Source: Archivesica marissinica | Taxonomy: Eukaryota; Mollusca; Bivalvia; Venerida; Vesicomyidae | Length of the DNA: 64,000 nucleotides | Assembly: GCA_014843695.1 (NCBI GenBank) | Contig: CM026390.1 | Coordinates: 10,425,890 to 10,489,889 of the forward strand | Reading direction: 5' to 3' | Shown: piece after piece, positions 27,153-39,100 of the stretch | How positions within the stretch are numbered: position 1 is the first letter of the stretch | Layout of the letters: every line of letters starts with the position of its first letter | Made by a program: the position numbers and the translations under genes | Notes under the pieces: generated by a model | The model's database searches: none | What the model was told of the DNA's origin: nothing | What the model saw: the letters and a program-made list of their open reading frames with translations, nothing else

Positions 27153-30100
27153 CTGAAATTATATATATGTAGATGTAGTGCCACGTGAATTTGAAGTTTC
27201 ATTAATTTTAGAACTATATAATACAAGGCCACCGCCCCAAGCGTGAATGACTGTATAAGTGGTGGTTCACGAAATATATTTTGACGCATCAAATATTTCT
27301 GAAAAATACACATTAAGTTCACTCTTGGGGCAGGGAACAGCCCGTAGAAACAGTATGCAACTTTCATGGTAGAGATCATGACACACATTCTTTAATTCAA
27401 AATGCTACCGTGCTCATTTTCAGAAATGCTTTTCATTGGAAAATAAAAAGCAATAACAACGAACAGCCCCTCTAAGAATGTGTAGTAGATCATTCAACTG
27501 GCACAAATATAATGTTATCTTGGCATATATAAGTGATGTATTATTCTGTTAGAATAGTAGTATTTCACAGCCCATTTCCTCATAATTGCCTCTCCCATAT
27601 ACCAGTATTTAAGCTGATAAATGTTGTTGTTTTGTTTGTTCGGGTTTACTCCTCCATCAGCACCATTTTGGGCTATGGTGGGTAGTTTACCTAATCACAC
27701 ATTTTGGGCTATGGTGGGTAGTTTACCTAATCACACATTTTGGGCTATGGTGGGTAGTTTACCTAATCACACATTTTGGGCTATGGTGGGTAGTTTACCT
27801 AATCACACATTTTGGGCTATGGTGGGTAGTTTACCTAATCACACATTTTGGGCTATGGTGGGTAGTTTACCTAATCACACATTTTGGGCTATGGTGGGTA
27901 GTTTACCTAATCACACATTTTGGGCTATGGTGGGTAGTTTACCTAATCACACATTTCCTAGGCAAGCTCCAGCAGTTAACCAGTACTTGGTGCATAAGAA
28001 TTGCCAACTTTTTCAAATAAATAGACAGGGGCAAAAAGTCAGCGATCTTAGCCACTCGACTACGGAGGTCAGCGATCTTAGCCACTCGATACGGACGCGG
28101 ACGATAAATGACAGCGACCGTTCTCTGTATGTCTTTTCTACTATACCTGGAAGGCGACTAACCTGGAATGCGACTTCTACTATACCTGGAAGACTACCTC
28201 TACTATACCTGGAAGGCGACCTCTACTATACCTGGAAGGCAACCTCTACTATACCTGGAAGGCGACTTCTACTATACCTGGAAGGCGACCGATTCTACTA
28301 TACCTGGATGCGACCGATTCTACTATACCTGGAATGCGACCGATTCTACTATACCTGGAATGCGACTTCTACTATACTGGAAGGCGACCGATTCTACTAT
28401 CCTGGAAGGCGACCGATTCTACTATACCTGGAAGGCGACCGATTCTACTATACCTGGAAGGCGACCTCTACTATACCTGGAAGGCGACTTCTACTATACC
28501 TGGAAGGCGACCAATTCTACTATACCTGGAAGGCGACTTCTACTATACCTGGAAGGCGACCTCTACTATACCTGGAAGGCGACCTCTACTATACCTGGAA
28601 GGCGACCGATTCTACTATACCTGGAAGGCGACTTCTACTATACCTGGAAGGCGTCGTCTACTATACCTGGAAGGCGACTATACCTGGAAGGCGACTTCTA
28701 CTATACCTGGAAGACGACTATACCTGGAAGGCGACTTCTACTATACCTGGAAGGCGACTATACCTGGAAGGCGACCGAATCTACTATACCTGGAAGGCGA
28801 CTGATTCTACTATACCTGGAAGGCGACCGATTCTACTATACCTGGAAGGCGACCGATTCTACTATACCTGGAAGGCGACCGATTCTACTATACCTGGAAG
28901 GCGACCGAATCTACTATACCTGAAAGGTGACCGATTCTGCTATACCTGGAAGGCGACCGATTCTACTATACCTGGAAGGCGACCGATTCTACTATACCTG
29001 GAAGGCGACCGATTCTACTATACCTGGAAGGCGACCTCTACTATACCTGGAAGGCGACCTCTACTATACCTGGAAGGCGACTATACCTGGAAGGCGACTT
29101 CTACTATACCTGGAAGGCGACTATACCTGGAAGGCGACCGATTCTACTATACCTGGAAGGCGACCGATTCTACTATACCTGGAAGGCGACCGATTCTACT
29201 ATACCTGGAAGGCGACCGATTCTACTATACCTGGAAGGCGACCGATTCTACTATACCTGGAAGGCGACTATACCTGGAAGGCGACCGATTCTACTATACC
29301 TGGAAGGCGACTATACCTGGAAGGCGACCGAATCTACTATACCTGAAAGGTGACCGATTCTACTATACCTGGAAGGCGACCGATTCTACTATACCTGGAA
29401 GGCGACCGAATCTACTATACCTGAAAGGTGACCGATTCTACTATACCTGGAAGGCGACCGATTCTACTATACCTGGAAGGCGACCGAATCTACTATACCT
29501 GAAAGGTGACCGATTCTACTATACCTGGAAGGCGACCGAATCTACTATACCTGAAAGGTGACCGATTCTACTATACCTGGAAGGCGACCGAATCTACTAT
29601 ACCTGAAAGGTGACCGATTCTACTATACCTGGAAGGCGACCGATTTACTATACCTGGAAGGCGACCGATTCTACTATACCTGAAGGCGACCGATTCTACT
29701 ATACCTGGAAGGCGACTGATTCTACTATACCTGGAAGGCGACCTCTACTATACCTGGAAGGCGACCGATTCTACTATACCTGGAAGGCGACTTCTACTAT
29801 ACCTGGAAGGCGACCTCTACTATACCTGGAAGGCGACCGATTCTACTATACCTGGAAGGCGACCGATTCTACTATACCTGGAAGGCGACTGATTTTACTA
29901 TACCTGGAAGGCGACTGATTCTACTATACCTGGAAGGCGACCGATATTGTTATCGGTTTAATATTCCCATCATTGCTGTCGTAGTACGATGCCTTGAACA
30001 GTTTCATATCGTCGGCATGGTCCAGGACACACCCGGTGCCCACGTATATACCCTGCAGGAACATGGCAATCAACGAGACCATGAACAAAATAAAATGTCG

Positions 30101-33100
30101 CTGATTCAGTGCTCCTACACAGTTGTTTGTCCAGATACAATGATGGTCAAATTTATGTACACACCTGTTGCATATAGCTGTAATAAACGCAATGACATAT
30201 TATAAACACTGTAATAAACGCAATGACATATTATAAACACTGTAATAAATGCAACGACATATTATAAACGCAACGACATATTATAAACACTGTAATAAAC
30301 GCAACGACCTATTATAAACACTGTAATAAACGCAACAACATATTATAAACACTGTAATAAATGCAACAACATATTATAAACGCAACGACATATTATAAAC
30401 ACTTGTGAATAATATTAAATTACATTCTTTCTGTTTTAGTTTGAAACATCTATGTAGTGAAAGTGATTAGTACTGGTTTGTCGAAGTATACTAACATGTG
30501 TCCATACCACAAGTGGTTACATCTAACTGGTTTGAAATACTGATGTGTGCATATACCACACGTGTATAAATCTAACTGGTTAAAACAATGATATATCTAT
30601 ATACTGACAAGTTTACATCTAACTTGTTTGGTCCTCGGATCGGGATTTATGTAAGATGGATTGGTGGTTGCCAGATCAGACAGGAGTGTTTTCTCTGGTT
30701 TCTTCCCACACGAATGACCACATATACGCTTTCATCCGCATAAAGGAGAAGATTAATATATAAGTTTATTAAAGCTTCGTAATCGATGTAATCAAGTTTA
30801 TAATTTAGCATTTTAAAATATAATTTATAATCACAACTAAAGTTGCTTTTGCAAACAGCATAGAGCCAGATCAGACATGCCGTCTGATCAGGCTCTGTTG
30901 TTTGCTATTCAGATTGTGGCGCTAAAACACTTTACTGAATAGCAAACGGCATATATTGATCACACCCAGCATTACGTTATGTTTGTTCCAATTTATTCAT
31001 CATTTCAATGGTTAACTGGTTTGATGTACCGTACTAGTGTACATATAATGACAAGTGTACATACCACAATGCTTAGATCTGGCTGGTTTGGCTAGCCTGC
31101 ATGTAGAGCATTCCTTCTTGCCCTGATACATGACCCCATCGTGTGGATACACCTGCATATACTCTTTGTGATTATCTTGTGTTATTTCTCCTGGATCACC
31201 TGTAGAAGTGACGTATAGAATGATTAAAACTGACAGTGATTCAGTTACTCGAGTGATGCGTTGAACCAGACCATGATTTATTAGTCATGCCACCTGGCTA
31301 TTTAACCCTTTGCCTGCTGAGTAAATAAAATCACATTTGCAAACAACATAGATCCAGATCAGCCGCGGCGTAACGCCGCGTCTGATCAGGATCCATGTTG
31401 TTTGCTATTCAGCCAAGTGTTTTAGCTCCACTATCCAAATAGCAAACAGCATAGAGCCTGATCAGACGGCACGTTCTGTGCCGTCTGATCTGGCTCTATG
31501 CTGTTTGCAAAGGTGATTTTATCTGCCGCTAGCGTGCAAAGGGTTAAGATCAATAAAACACCTAATGCCATATTAATTTAAGATCTTAGAGTGGTGGAAC
31601 CTATGCTTGGCGTATTTGTCCATTTACATCCGTATTTATATAGTTCTAGGCTAATTTCGCTGACAGAGCTGAAGCATGGTTCAATAGCATTCCGTTGCGT
31701 GTATCGGTAGCCTGATGCAACTGTCACTTGACTGGTTTGGTTCAGCAGATGGATATAAACAAACAAATCATTGGGAGAATATTTCCACCGAAAATGATAC
31801 GGTGTATGAGCAATTCGGGTAGCTATCCGAATTTATAAAAATCTACACTTAACCCAAAAAATAATTTCTATACCATTTCTGATTAAGACCAATAAGTGTT
31901 TTTATTCAATGATGTACTATATCAAAATAAAATATTCAACAAGTTATGGTGGATAAATAAAAAATAACAAGTATGCCGTGTATAAGTGCCCTGAAGTCTA
32001 GAGTTCCCCATATAAACGGGTGCTGACCCGACACCGTTGCGATAGCGATAGAGTTTTTTTTAAAGTTCTTTTTACGACTTAAGAAAATAATAATATACAG
32101 GTGTCATATAGAATATTGACCCACCAAAATAATGACCCCCCCCCCCATCCTCAAAGCCTACAAAAACAATGTTATCAATATATTTTATTAATAAGCTATA
32201 AAATTAACAATTACCAATAAAATTATATTGAATTTATGTATGAAAAAAGACATACACTCAACTTAATTGGTATTTGAAACCATGCAGCTCACAATAAATA
32301 CCATAAAATAGCACAGTACTAACCATTCTCATCATATTCATGCATGTTCTCTTAAACTTTCCAGAAAATGTGTATAGCTATATAATATGCTGTTAACCAT
32401 TATAATTCTGACGGGTGTTGCTAATTTTGCCACAGGTGTGAATGAAAATCCCCATAATAAAGCAATAAAACCTTATTGTTGGAGCACTGCAATCAACTGT
32501 GACACTGTGTTTTTTACATTTATTTATCGTCGCTACCGGTTGCCCATATGAGCGACGCCTCCTGAAGAGATTAGTTACTTTATATTTTGGAGGATAGTGC
32601 ATGATACAGACAGAGACCCATTCCAGAATCTCCTCTGGTTCTTTTACGTGCACGATGTAAAGCACCGACACGAGACCTCGGTTTAACATCCCATCTGAAA
32701 GACTGTTAATTGTATGGTCAGACGGGGGATCGAACCTGCGATCCCTGGATTACCAGTCCAGCGTGTTACCACTGGACTACATATCCGTCTGTAAAAACTG
32801 TGACACTTCCTGTGTTACATGTTTTATATCATTCATAATACATAATATTTTATTATTGTATGAGCAAGGACAGATAACATTATGTTTTATAATGTGTGCC
32901 TCCCAGTGCAAGAAACTGTTAGTGTAGATTATCTGATTGAGGGTAGGTCACTTTCCATGCCATAGAATAACGACCCCCCCTATGTTTACACAGTGAGAGT
33001 GGTCACTTTTCCATGCCGTAGAATAATGAACCCCCTGTATGTAAACTATATGAGTGAGGGGGAGGATCACTTGTCCATGCCATAGAATAATGACCCCCTG

Positions 33101-36100
33101 TATAGTAACTATATGAGTGAAGGGGTCACTTTTCCATGCCATAGCATAATGACCCCCCCTGTATATTAACTATAGGAGTGCAGGGGGTCACTTTTCCATG
33201 CCATAGAATAATGGCCCCCCTGTATATTAACTATATGAGTGAGGTGGGTCACTTTTCCATGCCATAGAATAATGACCCCCCTGTATATTAACTATATGAG
33301 TGAGGGGGTCACTTTTCCATGCCATAGAATAATGAACCCCCTGTATGTAAACTATATGAGTGAAGGGGGTCACTTTTCCATGTCATAGAATAATGACCCC
33401 TCAGTATGTAAACTATACGAGTGAGGGGGGTCGCTTTTACATGCCATATAATATTGACCCCCTGGTATATTAACTATATGAGTGAGGTGGGTCACTTTTC
33501 CATACCATAGAATAATGACCCCACAGTATGTAAACTATACGAGTGAGGGGGGGGGTCACTTCCATGCCATAGAATAATGATCCCCCTGTATATTAACTAT
33601 ATGAGTGAGGGGGTCACTTTTCCATACCATAGAATAATGACCCCCCTGTATGTAAACTATACCAGTGAGGGGGTCACTTTTCCATACCATAGAATAATCA
33701 CCCCGCTATGTGTAGATTATATGAGTGGGAGGGGGTCACTATCCATACCACAGAATAATCATCCCATATGTGTAGATTATATGAGTGGGAGGGTGTCACT
33801 ATCCATATCACAGAATAATCACCCCCATATGTGTAGATTATATGAGTGGGAGGGTGTCACTATCCATATCACAGAATAATCGCCCTCATATGTGTAGATT
33901 ATATGAGTAGGAGGGGGTCACTATCCATATCACAGAATAATCATCCCCATATGTGTAGATTATGAGTGGGAGGAGGTCACTATCCATATCATAATCACCC
34001 CCATATGTGTAGATTATATGAGTGGGAGGGGGTCACTATCCATATCACAGAATAATCACCCCATATGTGTAGATTATACAAGTGGGAGGGTGTCACTATC
34101 CATATCACAGAATAATCATCCCCATATGTGTAGATTATATGAGTGGGAGGGGGTCACTATCCATATCACAGAATACTCACCCCATATGTGTAGATTATAC
34201 AAGTGGGAGGGTGTCACTATCCATATCACAGAATAATCATCCCCATATGTGTAGATTATATGAGTGGGAGGGGGTCACTATCCATATCACAGAATACTCA
34301 CCCCATATGTGTAGATTATACAAGTGGGAGGGTGTCACTATCCATATCACAGAATAATCATCCCCATATGTGTAGATTATATGAGTGGGAGGGGGTCACT
34401 ATCCATATCACAGAATACTCACCCCATATGTGTAGATTATACAAGTGGGAGGGTGTCACTATCCATATCACAGAATAATCATCCCCATATGTGTAGATTA
34501 TATGAGTGGGAGGGGGTCACTATCCATATCACAGAATACTCACCCCATATGTGTAGATTATACAAGTGGGAGGGTGTCACTATCCATATCACAGAATAAT
34601 CATCCCCATATGTGTAGATTATATGAGTGGGAGGGGGTCACTATCCATATCATAGGATAATCATCCCCATATGAGTGGGAGGGGGTCACTATCTATATCA
34701 TAGAATAATTTTGCAATAAGCTGGTTTAATCAAACACTTGTCCATACATTGGTAAAATATACCAATGATGAGCAAAATAATTGGGACGACTTCATCCATC
34801 CCGCTTTACTGGCTTATCGATATGGCATGGAAAAGTGACCCCCTCACTCATATAGTTAATATACAGGGGGGTCATTATTCTATGGCATGGAAAAGTGACC
34901 CCCTTCACTCATATAGTTAATATACAGGGGGGTCATTATTCTATGGCATGGAAAAGTGACCCCCTCACTCATATAGTTAATATACAGGGGTGTCATTATT
35001 CTATGGCATGGAAAAGTGACCCCCCTCACTCATATAGTTAATATACAGGGGGGTCATTATTCTATGGCATGGAAAAGTGACCCCCCTCACTCATATAGTT
35101 AATATACAGGGGGGTCATTATTCTATGGCATGGAAAAGTGACCCACCTCACTCGTACTGTGTAAACATAGGGGGGGGGTCATTATTTATGGCATGGAAAA
35201 GTGACCCATTCACTCATGTAGGGGGGGGTCATTATTTTATGGCATAGAAAAGTGCCCCCCCCCTCAGTTTTACAGTTTAAACATAGGGGGGTCATTATTC
35301 TATGGCATGGAAAAGTGACCTACCCTCAATCAGATAATTTACATTATGGGGGTCACATTCTACATGTATGCATGGAACAGTGACCTACCCTCAATCAGAT
35401 AATTTACATTATGGGGGTCACATTCTACATGTATGCATGGNNNNNNNNNNNNNNNNNNNNNNNNNNNNNNNNNNNNNNNNNNNNNNNNNNNNNNNNNNNN
35501 NNNNNNNNNNNNNNNNNNNNNNNNNNNNNNNNNNNNNNNNNNNNNNNNNNNNNNNNNNNNNNNNNNNNNNNNNNNNNNNNNNNNNNNNNNNNNNNNNNNN
35601 NNNNNNNNNNNNNNNNNNNNNNNNNNNNNNNNNNNNNNNNNNNNNNNNNNNNNNNNNNNNNNNNNNNNNNNNNNNNNNNNNNNNNNNNNNNNNNNNNNNN
35701 NNNNNNNNNNNNNNNNNNNNNNNNNNNNNNNNNNNNNNNNNNNNNNNNNNNNNNNNNNNNNNNNNNNNNNNNNNNNNNNNNNNNNNNNNNNNNNNNNNNN
35801 NNNNNNNNNNNNNNNNNNNNNNNNNNNNNNNNNNNNNNNNNNNNNNNNNNNNNNNNNNNNNNNNNNNNNNNNNNNNNNNNNNNNNNNNNNNNNNNNNNNN
35901 NNNNNNNNNNNNNNNNNNNNNNNNNNNNNNNNNNNNNNNNNNNNNNNNNNNNNNNNNNNNNNNNNNNNNNNNNNNNNNNNNNNNNNNNNNNNNNNNNNNN
36001 NNNNNNNNNNNNNNNNNNNNNNNNNNNNNNNNNNNNNNNNNNNNNNNNNNNNNNNNNNNNNNNNNNNNNNNNNNNNNNNNNNNNNNNNNNNNNNNNNNNN

Positions 36101-39100
36101 NNNNNNNNNNNNNNNNNNNNNNNNNNNNNNNNNNNNNNNNNNNNNNNNNNNNNNNNNNNNNNNNNNNNNNNNNNNNNNNNNNNNNNNNNNNNNNNNNNNN
36201 NNNNNNNNNNNNNNNNNNNNNNNNNNNNNNNNNNNNNNNNNNNNNNNNNNNNNNNNNNNNNNNNNNNNNNNNNNNNNNNNNNNNNNNNNNNNNNNNNNNN
36301 NNNNNNNNNNNNNNNNNNNNNNNNNNNNNNNNNNNNNNNNNNNNNNNNNNNNNNNNNNNNNNNNNNNNNNNNNNNNNNNNNNNNNNNNNNNNNNNNNNNN
36401 NNNNNNNNNNNNNNNNNNNNNNNNNNNNNNNNNNNNNNNNCATAGAATAATGATCCCCCTATATGTAAACTATATGAGTGAGGGGGTCACTTTTCCATAC
36501 CATAGAATAATGACCCCCTATGTGTAAACTATACGAGTGAGGAGGGTCACTATCCATATCATAGAATAATCACCCCCATATGTGTAGATTATATGAGTGG
36601 GAGGGGGTCACTATCCATATCACAGAATAATCATCCCATATGTGTAGATTATATGAGTGGGAGGGTGTCACTATCCATATCACAGAATAATCATCCCCAT
36701 ATGTGTAGATTATATGAGTGGGAGGGTGTCACTATCCATATCACAGAATAATCATCCCCATATGTGTAGATTATATGAGTGGGACAGTGTCACTATCCAT
36801 ATCACAGAATAATCACCCCGCTATGTGTAGATTATATGAGTGGGAGGGTGTCACTATCCATATAACAGAATAATCATCCCCATATGTGTAGATTATATGA
36901 GTGGGAGGGTGTCACTATCCATATAACAGAATAATCACCCCCATATGTGTAGATTATATGAGTGGGAGGGTGTCACTATCCATATCACAGAATAATCATC
37001 CCCATATGTGTAGATTATATGAGTGGGAGGGTGTCACTATCCATATCACAGAATAATCATCCCATATGTGTAGATTATATGAGTGGGAGGGTGTCACTAT
37101 CCATATCACAGAATAATCATCCCCATATGTGTAGATTATATGAGTGGGAGGGGGTCACTATCCATATCACAGAATACTCACCCCATATGTGTAGATTATA
37201 CAAGTGGGAGGGTGTCACTATCCATATCACAGAATAATCATCCCCATATGTGTAGATTATATGAGTGGGAGGGGGTCACTATCCATATCACAGAAAAATT
37301 GCCCTCATATGTGTAGATTATATGAGTGAGAGGGGGTCACTATCCATATCACAGAATAATCATCCCCATATGTGTAGATTATATGAGTGGGAGGGGGTCA
37401 CTATCCATATCACAATAATCACCCCATATGTGTAGATTATATGAGTGGGAGGGTGTCACTATCCATATCACAGAATAATCGCCCCCTTATGTGTAGATTA
37501 TATGAGTGGGAGGGGTCACTATCCATATCATAGGATAATCATCCCCATATGAGTGGGAGGGGGTCACTATCTATATCATAGAATAATTTTGCAATAAGCT
37601 GGTTTAATCAAACACGTGTTCATACATTGGTAAAATATACCAATGATGAGCAAAATAATTGGGACGACTTCATCCATCCCGCTTTACTGGCTTATCGATA
37701 TGGCATGGAAAAGTGACCCCCTCACTCATATAGTTAATATACAGGGGTGTCATTATTCTATGGCATGGAAAAGTGACCCCCTTCACTCATATAGTTAATA
37801 TACAGGGGTGTCATTATCTATGGCATGGAAAAGTGACCCCCTCACTCATATAGTTAATATACAGGGGTGTCATTATTCTATGGCATGGAAAAGTGACCCC
37901 CCTCACTCATATAGTTAATATACAGGGGGGTCATAATTCTATGGCATGGAAAATTGACCCCCTTCACTCATATAGTTAATATACAGGGAGTCATTATTCT
38001 ATGGCATGGAAAAGTGACCTGCCGTCACTCGTACTGTGTAAACATAGGGGGGGGGGTCATTATTTATGGCATGGAAAAGTGACCCATTCACTCATGTAGG
38101 GGGGGGTCATTATTTTATGGCATAGAAAAGTGCCCCCCCCCCTCAGTTTTACAGTTTAAACATAGGGGGGTCATTATTCTATGGCATGGAAAAGTGACCT
38201 ACCCTCAATCAGATAATTATGGGGGTCACATTCTACATGTATGCATGGAACAGTGACCTACCCTCAATCAGATAATGTACATTATGGGGGTCACATTCTA
38301 CATGTATGCATGGGGTGCATGGGGGTCACATTCTGCATGGGGTGCATGGGGGTCACATTTTTACATGTATGCATGGGGTGCATGGGGGTCACATTCTACA
38401 TGTAATGCATGGGGGTCACATTATGCATGGGGTGCATGGGGGTCACATTCTACATGTATGCATGGGGGTCACATTCTACATGGGGTGCATGGGGGTCACA
38501 TTCTACATGTATGCATGGGGGTCACATTCTACATGTATGCATGGGGTCACATTCTACATGTATGCATGGGGGTCACATTCTACATGTATACATGGGGTGC
38601 ATGGGGGTCACATTCTACATGTATACATGGGGGTCACATTCTACATGTATGCATGGGGGTCACAATTCTACATGTATGCATGGGGTCACATTCTACATGT
38701 ATGCATGGGGTTCACATTCTACATGTATGCATGGGTTCACATTCTACATGTATGCATGGGGGTCACATTCTACATGTATGCATGGGGGTCACATTCTACA
38801 TGTATGCATGGGGGTCACATTCTACATGTATGCATGGGGTGACATTCTACATGTATGCATGGGGGTCACATTCTACATGTATGCATGCGGGGTCACATTC
38901 TACATGTATGCATGGGGGTCACATTCTACATGTATGCATGGGGGGTCACATTCTACATGTATGCATAGGGTCACATTCTACATGTATGCATGGGGTTCAC
39001 ATTCTACATGTATGCATGGGGTTCACATTCTACATGTATGCATGGGGGTCACATTCTACATGTATGCATGGGGGTCACATTCTACATGTATGCATGGGGG

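Noticed and set aside
27621..29561. 646-codon open frame with TIPGRRP/YLEGD repeats
   Set aside because: It runs through a SINE, its internal array and the splice-site array on the strand opposite to ZDHHC4. There is no family similarity.
28135..29945. CRISPR array
   Set aside because: Regular repeats, but no variable spacers, and the DNA is eukaryotic with introns. The same applies to all other arrays in the window.
35368..36527. Four frames of about 340-364 codons
   Set aside because: They consist of the 1000-N gap.
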